Origin: Massilia kyonggiensis
GTDB lineage: Bacteria > Pseudomonadota > Gammaproteobacteria > Burkholderiales > Burkholderiaceae_D
Direction: 5' to 3'
Length of the DNA: 64,000 nucleotides
Assembly (NCBI RefSeq): GCF_024756235.1
Contig: NZ_JANUGY010000013.1
Location: forward strand, 86,962 to 150,961
The notes beneath the pieces are model-generated. The model did not search any database. It saw nothing but the letters and a program-made list of their open reading frames with translations, and was not told the DNA's origin. The position numbers and the translations under genes were made by a program. Positions 8,717 to 16,685 of the stretch are shown here, piece after piece (position 1 is the first letter of the stretch; each line of letters begins with the position of its first letter).

Positions 8717-9266
8717 CGCGGTCGATGTAGGCCATGATCTCCGGCAGTTCCGGCACCAGCTTGAACATCGTGGCCCAGCCGAGCGAGATGCCCCACAGGA
8801 CGTCGGCGGCGGAGAAGCGTTCGCCCAGCAGATATGGGCCCGCGCGCAACTGCGCCGTCAGCGTGGCGAGCATCGTGTCGAAGTCGCCATACGGGCACAT
8901 CATCGGCGGCGTGGGCTCGCGCTTCATCGCGACGTCCGTAATGGCCGGCTCGAACGACGAGCCGTAGAACGCGAGCCAGCGCAGGTAAGGGCCGCGCAGC
9001 GGATCGTCCAGCGCAGGCGCGAGCCCGGCTTGCGGGAACAGGTCGGCCAGGTAGATGAAGACGGCAGGCTGCTCCGTGACGAGGGCGTCGCCATGGCGGA
9101 TGGCGGGCACCTTGCCCATCGGGTTGACGGCGAGGTAGTCCGGTGCGCGCTGCTCGTTCTTCTTGAGGTTCAGCACGTGCAGGTCGTACGGCGCGCCGAG
9201 TTCTTCGAGCAGGATGCGGGCCGCGCCGGAGCGCGAGTTCGGGGCGTGGAACAGGGTCAGGTTCAT
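8649..9266 (-). CDS. Glutathione S-transferase family protein
   Basis: This 205-residue protein has the two-domain GST layout. The N-terminal thioredoxin-like domain begins MNLTLFHAPNSRSGAARILL and contains NPMGKVPAI and the EQPAVFIYLADLF element for the gamma-glutamyl part of glutathione. An all-helical C-terminal domain follows with YLLGERFSAADVLWG, the conserved capping region. It probably conjugates or removes electrophiles in the cytoplasm; the substrate is unknown. The start at 9266 was chosen because the sequence begins exactly at the usual first strand; the 17 extra upstream codons are not GST-like. Its 3' end overlaps that of the EamA gene by 68 bp. Confidence 0.9.
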   Translation of the reverse strand: MNLTLFHAPNSRSGAARILLEELGAPYDLHVLNLKKNEQRAPDYLAVNPMGKVPAIRHGDALVTEQPAVFIYLADLFPQAGLAPALDDPLRGPYLRWLAFYGSSFEPAITDVAMKREPTPPMMCPYGDFDTMLATLTAQLRAGPYLLGERFSAADVLWGISLGWATMFKLVPELPEIMAYIDRVSSRPAARRAAEADALLAAAQD

Positions 9267-9351
9267 GGGGGCCTCGTGATGACGATGAGCCGACAGCTTA
9301 GGCGGCGCGGAGGCCACGGTCTTGGAAAAACGCGAATGCTAGAATGCCCCG

Positions 9352-10176
9352 ATGAGCAATCTTCCCACCGTCACGGACCGCGCCAAGGGGGTCGTCGCAC
9401 CGGCACTCGCCGGCAAGATGTTCCGGCTCGGCCGCTACCTGCCGCCGCCGGATCTGGCGCCGTTCCTCGACCATTACTGGATCGTCGAGTGGGACTTGCA
9501 GGGACGCCCGCCGCACACGCAGCGCACGTTGCCTTACCCGTGCGTGCACGTCGTGTTCGACCGCGCCCGCACGGGCATCTGGGGCCTGACGACGGGCTCG
9601 TTCGATTACGAATTGAAGGATGCGGGCAAGGTGTGCGGTCTGCGCTTCCGGGCAGGCGCCTTCCGCGGAGTTTTAGGCCGGCCGCTGCACACGATCACGG
9701 ACAAGGTGCTGTCGCTGGCCGACGTGTTCCCGTGGGACGAGGCGGCGGCGCAGGATGCCGTGCTGGATACGCCGGACGATGCCGCGATGATCGAGGCAGC
9801 GAACGCGCTGCTGCGGTCCGTGCTGCCCGCGCCCGATCCGCAGGTCGACCGCATCGCCGCCATCCTGCGCGCGGTGGAATCGACGCCCGGGCTGACGCAG
9901 GTGGAGGAGTTGGCCGCGACGGCGCAGATGGGTGTGCGCAGCCTGCAGCAGCTGTTCAGCGAGTACGTGGGCGTGAGCCCGAAATGGGTGATCCGGCGCT
10001 TCCGGCTGCACGAGGCGGCGGACCGGCTGGCGCAGGGCGCCAACGTCGACCTGGCCGCGCTGGCGCAGGGGCTCGGCTACTTCGACCAGGCGCACTTCAC
10101 GTCGGATTTCCGGCGGCTCGTGGGCAAGTCACCGGGGCGGTATCGGGAGGAAGCGCGGCAGGCGGGTGGGGGTTGA
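9352..10176 (+). CDS. AraC family transcriptional regulator
   Basis: The 274-residue protein has an N-terminal sensory domain of the DUF6597 type (YLPPPDLAPFLDHYWIVEWD, with PCVHVVFD) and a C-terminal AraC HTH domain (about 165-265) containing QVEELAATAQMGVRSLQQLF and the second-helix signature GYFDQAHFTSDFRRLVGKSP. Regulators of this layout usually act on stress or antibiotic-related genes; the target here is not evident. The gene is divergent from the GST, 85 bp away, which could be its target. Its end overlaps the region just before the next small membrane protein. Confidence 0.9.
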   Translation: MSNLPTVTDRAKGVVAPALAGKMFRLGRYLPPPDLAPFLDHYWIVEWDLQGRPPHTQRTLPYPCVHVVFDRARTGIWGLTTGSFDYELKDAGKVCGLRFRAGAFRGVLGRPLHTITDKVLSLADVFPWDEAAAQDAVLDTPDDAAMIEAANALLRSVLPAPDPQVDRIAAILRAVESTPGLTQVEELAATAQMGVRSLQQLFSEYVGVSPKWVIRRFRLHEAADRLAQGANVDLAALAQGLGYFDQAHFTSDFRRLVGKSPGRYREEARQAGGG

Positions 10177-10231
10177 ATTGGGCCACGCAATCGATCGTGC
10201 CGTTGACCGCAAGCCCGTCGCTTGGAAGATC

Positions 10232-10624
10232 ATGCAGCTCATCACGACGTTTGCCGTGCCGTCCTTGCTGATTGGCGGCCTGCGCCTCGCAGCGTACGCT
10301 CAACGGGAAACGCCCAGAGGCGACGGGACAATGGGTGCGGTCGTCTTCTCGGTATTCTTCGCGTTGTCCATGTGGTCACTGACGATCATGGTGACGGCGC
10401 GCCGTCGCATGGCGGTCGTCCGCTGGCTCGGTGGGGCCTACATCGCGCTGACGATCCTCATCAGCCTCGCCGCCCTATGCTTCCTTGTCGATGGCATGAA
10501 GGCGGACAACGCGACGGACGCCGTACTCACGGCCGGCGCCACCGTAGTTATCGTCGCCGAATGCTGGTGGCTGTATGCGTTTGCCTTTTCGGCGGAAGCC
10601 GCGCGTTATGTCGATCCCGCATGA
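10232..10624 (+). CDS. Small membrane protein of unknown function
   Basis: About 130 residues from the ATG at 10232, with three to four hydrophobic segments (near residues 3-22, 34-55, 66-86 and 96-118) and little else. An in-frame GTG at 10166 would extend it back into the end of the AraC gene, but the ATG begins right at the first membrane segment. I do not recognise a family. Base composition is slightly less GC-rich than its neighbours. It may be co-transcribed with the AraC-type regulator. Confidence reflects membrane-like coding sequence without a recognisable homologue. Confidence 0.55.
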   Translation: MQLITTFAVPSLLIGGLRLAAYAQRETPRGDGTMGAVVFSVFFALSMWSLTIMVTARRRMAVVRWLGGAYIALTILISLAALCFLVDGMKADNATDAVLTAGATVVIVAECWWLYAFAFSAEAARYVDPA

Positions 10625-10645
10625 ACTGGATGGTATCGAACACCG

Positions 10646-11992
10646 TCAGTCCAGATCATCCTCATCCGCCCCGCGCTCCAGCTGCGGAATCACCTTCACC
10701 AGCAAAATCCGCGGCCCATTCGTCTTCTTGACGACGACGTCAAACCGCGGAAACTCGATCCGCTGCCCCTGCTTGGGAATATCCCCCAGCTTGGCCATCA
10801 ACAGCCCGCCGACGGATTCGACTTCATCCAGCCCCATCTCTTCGTTGTTGATGTCGATGCCGAGCACGCGTTCGAGCGACACGATCGGCAGGCTCGCCTT
10901 GCCGATGAACGTGCCGTCGCCCTGCGGCAGCCAGTCGTTTTCGTTGAGGCGGAACTCGTCGCGGATCTCGCCGACGATGGCGCCGAGCAGGTTGTCCAGC
11001 GTGATGAAGCCGACGGGGCGCTTGCCTTTCTCTCCGATCAGCGCGAAGTGCGGGGCGCCGCTGCGGAAGCGCCGGAACAGTTCGATCGCCGGCGTGCGCG
11101 CCGAGATCAGTTCGACGGGGCGCAGGTATTCCGTCAGGTCGTCGACGTCCTTGCCCGACTGCTCCGCGAAGAACAGGTCCTTCAGGTGGATCACGCCCAG
11201 CACCTCTTCGCCGTCCTCGTCGAAATACGGATAGCGCGAGAAACGGTTGCGGCGCATCGTGTCGAGGTTCTGCTCGAGCGTGCGGCTCGCGTACAGGGCG
11301 CTCACCTCGTTAATGGGGCGCATGAGGTCCGACACGGTGTGCTGGCTGAACTCCAGCGACTGCGCGAGGATGTGGCGCTCGTCGTGCGTGAAGCGTTCGC
11401 CCGGCGTGCCCGTGTTGGTGCGCAAAATCATCTTGAGTTCGTCGTTCGAGTAATGCGTCTCGTGGCCGCCCACGCCCGAGAGGCCCGCGACGCGCAGCAC
11501 GAGGTTGGCGCTCGCGTTGAGGAGCCAGATGGCCGGGTACATCGCCCAGTAGAAGCCGTACAGCGGCACGGCGCTCCACAGGCCCACGGCTTCCGGCACG
11601 CGGATCGCCAGCGACTTCGGCGCCAGCTCGCCCACGACGATGTGCAGGAACGAGATCACGCTGAACGCCACGACGAACGATACGCCGTGGATGATCTTCG
11701 GGCTCGTGACGCCGACCAGCGAGAACACGGGTTCGAGCAGGTTCGCGAACGCGGGTTCGCCGACCCAGCCCAGGCCCAGCGACGCGAGCGTGATGCCCAG
11801 CTGGCAGGCGGAGAGATAAGCGTCCAGCTGGCTGTGGACCTTGTAGAGGATGCGTCCGCGCAGGCCGCCCGTTTTGGCGATGGCGCGCACGCGGGTCTTG
11901 CGCAGGGTGACGATGCCGAATTCGGCCGCCACGAAGAAGCCGTTCAGCGCCACCAGCAGCAGCGCGAGAACGACGAGCAATACGTTTTGCAT
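10646..11992 (-). CDS. CorC/HlyC family protein with CNNM and CBS domains
   Basis: The 448-residue protein has an N-terminal CNNM (DUF21) membrane domain with three to four hydrophobic segments and ALNGFFVAAEFGIVTLRK, including the E-F/S-type motif of the family. Two CBS domains follow (about 215-335, starting at VSDLMRPINEVSAL), then a C-terminal transporter-associated CorC_HlyC domain (about 350-435). Proteins of this family are linked to magnesium or cobalt efflux, and the CBS pair is a nucleotide sensor. The old name hemolysin is misleading. The gene stands alone between convergent and tandem neighbours. The start MQNVLLVVLALLLV puts the first membrane segment at the N-terminus, as expected. 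Confidence 0.92.
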   Translation of the reverse strand: MQNVLLVVLALLLVALNGFFVAAEFGIVTLRKTRVRAIAKTGGLRGRILYKVHSQLDAYLSACQLGITLASLGLGWVGEPAFANLLEPVFSLVGVTSPKIIHGVSFVVAFSVISFLHIVVGELAPKSLAIRVPEAVGLWSAVPLYGFYWAMYPAIWLLNASANLVLRVAGLSGVGGHETHYSNDELKMILRTNTGTPGERFTHDERHILAQSLEFSQHTVSDLMRPINEVSALYASRTLEQNLDTMRRNRFSRYPYFDEDGEEVLGVIHLKDLFFAEQSGKDVDDLTEYLRPVELISARTPAIELFRRFRSGAPHFALIGEKGKRPVGFITLDNLLGAIVGEIRDEFRLNENDWLPQGDGTFIGKASLPIVSLERVLGIDINNEEMGLDEVESVGGLLMAKLGDIPKQGQRIEFPRFDVVVKKTNGPRILLVKVIPQLERGADEDDLD

Positions 11993-12040
11993 AGAAGGTA
12001 TGTTTACTCGAAAGGCAAAAGCCGAGCTGCATTGTAACGG

Positions 12041-12952
12041 TCAGGCCGCCGGGTGCGTCGCTTTTCGCGATCCCGCCAGGATGGCCTCGACCGCCGGGTG
12101 CATGATCTTGCGGTCGCTCGAGATCATGTAGAACTGTTCGCGCACCGTCGGCACCGACCCGACCCGCACGGCGCCGAACTGCTCGGCGACATCGTCCGCC
12201 AGCGCGGCCGGCGCGAAGAACAGGCCCAGGCCGCGCCGGCCGAACGTGTTGAGGAGGGCGTTGTCCTCGAACTCGCCGACCACGTCCGGCCGCACGTGGT
12301 GCTGTACGAACCATTCGTCGATCTTGCCCCGCAGGGCATTATTACGTGCCGGCAGCAGGAACGGCGCGCCGTTCAGATTCCGCGGGAACGCGTCGCCCGC
12401 GCCGTAGCGCTGCGCGAGCGCGGGCGTGCCCACGACCACCATCTCGCTGTCGAACAGCTGGTGGCTGAACACCTTCAAGGTCGCGCCGGCGCGCACTTCG
12501 CGGTCCGTCAGCACGACGTCCAGCTTGTGCAGCGCGAGGTCGGCCAGCAGCGCCTCGAACTGGTCTTCGTAGCAGACGATGCGCACGGGCCGGTCCATGC
12601 GCGTGACCGCTTCCAGCATGCGGTAGGCCGACAGCTTCGGCAGCGAGTCCGAGATGCCCACCGTGAGGCGCGTGCGGCCGCTGTCGAACTCGTTCAGCGC
12701 CTCCTGCATCTGCTCGCCCAGCAAGAAGATCTGGTCGGCATAGCCCAGCGCCAGCCGGCCCGCTTCCGTCAGCACGAGCCGCCGGCCCTGCTGCGCGAAC
12801 AGCGTCTTGCCCAGCGATTGCTCCAGCAGCGTCAATTGCGAACTGACCGTCTGCACGGCGAGTCCAAGCCGCTCGGCGGCGCGCGTGATGCCGCCTTCGT
12901 TGGCCACGACCCAGAAGTAATACAGGTGCCGAAAATTGATGTCGGATTTCAT
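12041..12952 (-). CDS. NhaR-like LysR family transcriptional regulator
   Basis: The 303-residue protein has the LysR winged-helix at residues 5-65 (INFRHLYYFWVVANEGGIT and ERLGLAVQTVSSQLTLLEQ) and a periplasmic-binding-like effector domain. The HLYYFWVVA start is typical of the NhaR branch, which in other proteobacteria responds to Na+ or stress and activates an adjacent promoter. It is divergent from the DUF475/TerD module, with 122 bp between the two starts, so it is the natural candidate to regulate that module. This is inference from position. It lies 48 bp downstream of the CorC-like gene's promoter side. Confidence 0.88.
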   Translation of the reverse strand: MKSDINFRHLYYFWVVANEGGITRAAERLGLAVQTVSSQLTLLEQSLGKTLFAQQGRRLVLTEAGRLALGYADQIFLLGEQMQEALNEFDSGRTRLTVGISDSLPKLSAYRMLEAVTRMDRPVRIVCYEDQFEALLADLALHKLDVVLTDREVRAGATLKVFSHQLFDSEMVVVGTPALAQRYGAGDAFPRNLNGAPFLLPARNNALRGKIDEWFVQHHVRPDVVGEFEDNALLNTFGRRGLGLFFAPAALADDVAEQFGAVRVGSVPTVREQFYMISSDRKIMHPAVEAILAGSRKATHPAA

Positions 12953-13074
12953 TATCAGGTGAATAACGCAGGTTTTTTCGAAGTGATTCTCTTGTTATCT
13001 TCGCTTTTTCAATTGGATCATCGCCTCTACACTGCGCCTTGTCAACAACACATATCCCAAGAAGGGACATAAGA

Positions 13075-14145
13075 ATGAAGCATTTTAGGGTGTCATTCAT
13101 CGTCACGGCGCTGTGCCTGCTGGGCTCAGCCTGGTGGGGCTACGAACATGCCGGCCTGGCCGGCGCGCTGACGGCGATGGGTATCGCCGCGATTCTCGCG
13201 GTCATGGAAGTCTCGCTGTCGTTCGACAACGCGGTGGTCAACGCCTCCGTACTGAAAACGTGGGACGAGTTCTGGAAAAAGCTGTTCCTGGGCGTCGGCA
13301 TCATCATCGCCGTGTTCGGCATGCGCCTGCTGTTCCCGCTCGTGATCGTCGCGGTGGCGGCCGACCTGGGCCTGATGGACGTGTGGAACATGGCCTTGCA
13401 GGATCCGAAGCAGTACTCGATGCACCTGACGAACCACCACGCGGAAGTGGCGGCGTTCGGCGGCATGTTCCTGCTGCTGGTCTTCCTGAACTTCCTGTTC
13501 GATGAAGAAAAGGAACACCACTGGCTCGGCCACTTCGAAGAGAAGCTCGGCTCGCTCGGCAAGGTATCGTCGATCGCCGTGATGATTTCGATCGGCGCGC
13601 TGATGGCCAGCCTGTCGCTGGTGCCGGAAGCCCAGAAGATGGTCGTGCTGATCTCGGGCCTGTGGGGCATCCTGATCTACGTCGGCGTGGACGTGCTGTC
13701 GAACCTGCTCGAGAAGTCGGAAGAGGGCGGCGGCGACGTCGGCGAGATGGTCAAGCGCGGCGGTATCGGCGGCTTCCTGTACCTGGAAGTGCTGGATGCA
13801 TCGTTCAGCTTCGACGGCGTGATCGGCGCGTTCGCCATCACCAACGACGTCGTGATCATCATGCTGGGCCTGGCGATCGGTGCGATGTTCGTGCGTTCGC
13901 TGACGGTGTATCTGGTGGAAAAGGGCACGCTCGACCAGTTCGTGTACCTGGAGCACGGCGCTCACTACGCGATCGGTATCCTGGCCCTGATCATGCTGGC
14001 GAGTATGAAGTTCCACGTGCCGGAGCTGGTCACGGGTCTCGCGGGTGTCGCCTTCATCGGTGCCTCGGTGTGGTCGTCGATCCGGTATCGCAAGAAGCAG
14101 GAAGCGTTGGGTGTGGGCGGCAAAGAGTTCGCCCGCGTCGAATGA
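13075..14145 (+). CDS. TerC-like DUF475 integral membrane protein
   Basis: The 356-residue protein has about nine hydrophobic segments and two copies of the TerC-type acidic motif inside the membrane: SLSFDN at 47-52 and SFSFDG near 244-249, each preceded by an acidic residue (MEVSLSFDN; LDASFSFDG). These duplicated motifs mark the TerC/DUF475 superfamily, thought to handle metal ions. The start at 13075 follows a good ribosome site (GAAGGG) and the first membrane segment. It heads a plus-strand module with TerD, AIM24 and TerZ proteins, only 41 bp before terD. Tellurite resistance itself cannot be assumed; metal or stress homeostasis is more cautious. Confidence 0.9.
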   Translation: MKHFRVSFIVTALCLLGSAWWGYEHAGLAGALTAMGIAAILAVMEVSLSFDNAVVNASVLKTWDEFWKKLFLGVGIIIAVFGMRLLFPLVIVAVAADLGLMDVWNMALQDPKQYSMHLTNHHAEVAAFGGMFLLLVFLNFLFDEEKEHHWLGHFEEKLGSLGKVSSIAVMISIGALMASLSLVPEAQKMVVLISGLWGILIYVGVDVLSNLLEKSEEGGGDVGEMVKRGGIGGFLYLEVLDASFSFDGVIGAFAITNDVVIIMLGLAIGAMFVRSLTVYLVEKGTLDQFVYLEHGAHYAIGILALIMLASMKFHVPELVTGLAGVAFIGASVWSSIRYRKKQEALGVGGKEFARVE

Positions 14146-14186
14146 AACGTGAAAAAGCAGTACTTTTAACCTGAAGGAGAATCATC

Positions 14187-14762
14187 ATGGCAATCAGCTT
14201 GCAAAAAGGCGGTAACGTCAACCTGTCGAAGGAAGCACCGGGCCTGTCCAGCCTGAAACTGGGCCTCGGCTGGGACGTGCGCGCCACCGATGGCGCCGCG
14301 TTCGACCTGGACGGCGTCGCGTTCCTGCTGAACCAGTCGGGCAAGGTCCGCTCGGATGCCGACTTCATCTTCTACAACAACGCCAAGTCGTCCGACGGCT
14401 CGGTGCAGCACTCGGGCGACAACCGCACCGGTGCCGGCGAGGGCGATGACGAGACGCTCAGCATCGACCTGACCAAGGTCCCGGCCGACGTCGACCGCAT
14501 CGTGCTGGCCGTGACGATCCACGAAGGCGATACGCGCCGCCAGAATTTCGGCATGGTCGGCAAGGCGTTCATCCGCTGCATCAACGCGGCCAACAACAGC
14601 GAGATCGCCCGCTACGACCTGTCCGAAGACGGTTCGACCGAGTCGGCCATGATTTTCGGCGAGGTGTATCGTAACGGCGCGGACTGGAAGTTCCGCGCGG
14701 TGGGCCAGGGTTTCAACGGCGGCCTCGGCCCCCTCGCCAAGAACTATGGCGTGAACGTCTGA
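14187..14762 (+). CDS. terD: TerD family calcium-binding stress protein
   Basis: The 191-residue protein is full length for TerD. It contains two stretches typical of the fold, LGLGWDVRATDG and the calcium-site loop GDNRTGAGEGDDE at 77-89, and ends in GNxxGLGPLAKNYGVN-like sequence as TerD/TerE do. TerD proteins bind Ca2+ and are soluble or membrane-peripheral components of the ter stress and phage-inhibition systems. A strong AAGGAG ribosome site precedes the ATG. Its partners are the DUF475 protein upstream and AIM24 and TerZ-like proteins downstream. No TerA, TerB or TerF gene is seen, so this is a reduced set. Confidence 0.92.
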   Translation: MAISLQKGGNVNLSKEAPGLSSLKLGLGWDVRATDGAAFDLDGVAFLLNQSGKVRSDADFIFYNNAKSSDGSVQHSGDNRTGAGEGDDETLSIDLTKVPADVDRIVLAVTIHEGDTRRQNFGMVGKAFIRCINAANNSEIARYDLSEDGSTESAMIFGEVYRNGADWKFRAVGQGFNGGLGPLAKNYGVNV

Positions 14763-14795
14763 ACCTAACTGCGCCGGCCTGAAAGGAAGCTAGAA

Positions 14796-15491
14796 ATGCC
14801 AGTGTTTACCGTGACCGGGGACGTCGATCCCTTCCTGCATGTGTCCATGAAACGCGGGGAGACCATCTACTGCGAATCGGATGCGATGGTCATGATGGAA
14901 TCGACGCTCGACCTCAAGGGCAAGATGAAGGGGGGCCTGGGCAGCGCGCTGATGCGCACCTTCGCCAACGGCGAGTCGTTCTTCCAGCAGCACATCGAAG
15001 CGACCCGCGGCGACGGCGACTGCCTGCTGTCTCCCACGCTGCCGGGTGCGATGCAGGTGGTCGACTGCGGCCCGAACCAGTTCATCATCAGCGACGGCGC
15101 GTTCGTCGCGGCCAGTTCCGGCGTCGACCTGCGCGTGCGCACCCAGAGCCTCGGCAACGCGCTGTTCGCCCAGAGCGGCGGCTTCTTCGTGACCGAGACT
15201 GCGGGCAGCGGCCAGGTGGTCGTCTCCGGCTTCGGCTCGATGAACGTGCTGGAGGTGGAGCCGGGCAAGGACGCGATCATCGACAACTCGCACGTCGTCG
15301 CCTGGGACAGCACCCTGCACTACGAGGTCTCGATCACGACCGGCACCAGCGGCGGCTTCCTGGGCAACCTGATCAACAGCCAGACCAGCGGCGAGGGCCT
15401 CGTCCTGCGCTTCTCCGGTCGCGGCAAGATTTATGTCTGTTCGCGCAACCGCGCCACGTTCAAGGCGTGGATGCAGGCGCCCGGACGCTGA
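14796..15491 (+). CDS. AIM24 / TIGR00266 family protein
   Basis: The 231-residue protein is built almost entirely of beta-strands, with FLHVSMKRGETIYCESDAMV near the N-terminus and a repeated-like pattern of G-x-G turns (GFFVTETAGSGQVVVSGFG). This is the tryptophan-RNA-binding-attenuator-like fold called AIM24 or TIGR00266. No catalytic residues are known for the family. It sits between terD and the terZ-like gene with 33- and 19-bp gaps and its own GAAAGGAAG ribosome site, so it belongs to the same module. Bacterial AIM24 genes are repeatedly found beside TerD-family genes, which supports a shared role, but the molecular function is open. Confidence 0.85.
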   Translation: MPVFTVTGDVDPFLHVSMKRGETIYCESDAMVMMESTLDLKGKMKGGLGSALMRTFANGESFFQQHIEATRGDGDCLLSPTLPGAMQVVDCGPNQFIISDGAFVAASSGVDLRVRTQSLGNALFAQSGGFFVTETAGSGQVVVSGFGSMNVLEVEPGKDAIIDNSHVVAWDSTLHYEVSITTGTSGGFLGNLINSQTSGEGLVLRFSGRGKIYVCSRNRATFKAWMQAPGR

Positions 15492-15510
15492 CAATTAAGG
15501 AGTAATTGAG

Positions 15511-16092
15511 ATGGCAGTCAATCTGCAGAAGGGCCAGAAGATTTCGCTGGAGAAGGAAGCCGGCGGCGCCCTGTCCCGCGTGACGATGGGCCTCGGCTGG
15601 GACGTCGCGAAGTCGGGCGGTTTCTTCGGCTTCGGCGCGAAGAGCCAGGCCGTCGACCTGGACGCCTCCGTCGTGATGTTCGACGAATCGAACCGCCCGG
15701 TCGACGTGGTCTGGTTCCGCCAGTTGAAAAGCCGCGACGGCAGCGTCACGCACACCGGCGACAACCGCACGGGTGCCGGCGACGGCGACGACGAGCAGAT
15801 CGTCGTCGACCTGCGCACGGTGCCGGCGAACGTGAGGTCGCTCGTCTTCACCGTGAACAGCTTCACGGGCCAGAATTTCTCGACGGTCCAGAACGCGTTC
15901 TGCCGCCTGTTCGACACGGGCAGCGGCAAGGAGATCGCGCGCTACGACCTGTCGGTGCAGGGCTCGCACACGGCCCAGATCATGGCCAAGCTGTACCGCC
16001 ATAACGGCGAGTGGAAGATGCATGCGATCGGCGAGAACGGCACCGGCCGTACGTTCGACGACCTCATGCCGCTGATCGTCCCGCACCTGTAA
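15511..16092 (+). CDS. TerD family protein, TerZ-like
   Basis: The 193-residue protein is a second TerD paralogue. It has the calcium loop GDNRTGAGDGDDE at 83-95, as in TerD, but also the FFGFGAKSQAVDLDASVVM insertion and VVWFRQLKSRDGSV stretch characteristic of TerZ/TerX. The N-terminus (MAVNLQKGQKISLEKE) and the end (GRTFDDLMPLIVPHL) are complete. An AAGGAG ribosome site precedes the ATG. It is the last gene of the DUF475-terD-AIM24-terZ module and is followed by several hairpins, including a strong terminator. Calcium binding is expected from the family; partner and membrane role are inferred. Confidence 0.9.
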   Translation: MAVNLQKGQKISLEKEAGGALSRVTMGLGWDVAKSGGFFGFGAKSQAVDLDASVVMFDESNRPVDVVWFRQLKSRDGSVTHTGDNRTGAGDGDDEQIVVDLRTVPANVRSLVFTVNSFTGQNFSTVQNAFCRLFDTGSGKEIARYDLSVQGSHTAQIMAKLYRHNGEWKMHAIGENGTGRTFDDLMPLIVPHL

Positions 16093-16109
16093 TCGTTTTT
16101 TGTCGTCCC

Positions 16110-16158
16110 TGCGGACCAGTCTCCGTCCGCAGATCCAACGTGGGCGGCTTGGCGCCCA
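16110..16158. repeat. Two tandem hairpins after the Ter-like module
   Basis: TGCGGAC at 16110-16116 pairs with GTCCGCA at 16125-16131, and TGGGCG at 16141-16146 pairs with CGCCCA at 16153-16158. Neither has a T-tract, but together with the two terminator-like hairpins that follow they form a row of four stem-loops in about 110 bp. Confidence 0.6.
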
Positions 16159-16167
16159 CGCCCTTTA

Positions 16168-16195
16168 ACGGCTCCCTCGGGAGCCGTCTTTTTTT
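16168..16195 (+). terminator. Rho-independent terminator of the Ter-like module
   Basis: ACGGCTCCC (16168-16176) and GGGAGCCGT (16179-16187) form a perfect 9-bp stem with a 2-nt core, followed by a run of seven T. It lies 75 bp after the terZ-like stop. Confidence 0.88.
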
Positions 16196-16199
16196 GTAT

Positions 16200-16225
16200 C
16201 GGCCTCCTTGTGAGGCCGTCTTTCT
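16200..16225 (+). terminator. Second, weaker terminator-like hairpin
   Basis: CGGCCTC (16200-16206) pairs with GAGGCCG (16212-16218) around a 5-nt loop and is followed by TCTTTCTT. It stands immediately after the stronger terminator and before the GntR promoter, so it may insulate that promoter from read-through. Confidence 0.6.
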
Positions 16226-16237
16226 TGTAAATATATC

Positions 16238-16286
16238 TTGACCCTGGGTGCTTTTCGGCCTACTGTATTACTCAATTAATACAGTA
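16238..16286 (+). promoter_or_regulatory. Promoter and 26-bp palindromic operator of the GntR-ABC operon
   Basis: A TTGACC -35 box at 16238-16243 is followed after 17 bp by TACTGT at 16261-16266 as a possible -10 element. That -10 starts a perfect inverted repeat, TACTGTATTA (16261-16270), a 6-bp spacer, and TAATACAGTA (16277-16286). GntR/YtrA regulators typically bind such symmetrical AT-rich sites at their own promoters, so autorepression is the simplest reading. The ATG follows only 6 bp after the palindrome. Confidence 0.8.
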
Positions 16287-16292
16287 GACACC

Positions 16293-16685
16293 ATGCCCTC
16301 ACACACCGCCAACCTGTTTTCGATCGCGACCGGCTCGTCCGAACCGATCTACCGCCAGCTCGTCGAGCAGGTGCGCCGCCTGTCCGCCAGCGGCCAGCTC
16401 CGCCCCGGTGACGAGATGCCGTCCGTGCGCGAGATCGCGCAGGCGCTGGCGCTCAATCCGATGACCGTCTCCAAGGCGTACAGCCTGCTGGAGATGGAAG
16501 GCGTGCTCGCGCGCCGGCGCGGTCTCGGCATGGTCGTCGCGGACTCCGCACCCGCGCAGCCCGCCGACCGCGCCGATCTGCTCCGTCCCACGCTCGAGCG
16601 CGCCGCCGTCGAGGCGCGCCAGCTCGAGCTCGATCCCGACACCGTTCTCTCCCTGTTCGCAACCATCTTGAAGGAAACAAAATGA
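16293..16685 (+). CDS. GntR (YtrA subfamily) transcriptional regulator
   Basis: The 130-residue protein has a complete GntR winged helix (about 18-85; EPIYRQLVEQVRRLSASGQL, and ALALNPMTVSKAYSLLEMEG) and only a short C-terminal tail of about 45 residues, the size of the YtrA subfamily rather than FadR or MocR types. YtrA regulators usually repress an ABC transporter operon that includes themselves. Here the stop overlaps the start of the ABC ATPase in an ATGA, and a 26-bp perfect palindrome covers the promoter. No classical ribosome site is visible before the ATG. The inducing ligand is unknown. Confidence 0.92.
   Translation: MPSHTANLFSIATGSSEPIYRQLVEQVRRLSASGQLRPGDEMPSVREIAQALALNPMTVSKAYSLLEMEGVLARRRGLGMVVADSAPAQPADRADLLRPTLERAAVEARQLELDPDTVLSLFATILKETK

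Noticed and set aside
13075..16092. Classical full tellurite-resistance operon
   Set aside because: TerA, TerB and TerF genes are missing, so only a reduced TerC-like/TerD/TerZ module can be claimed.
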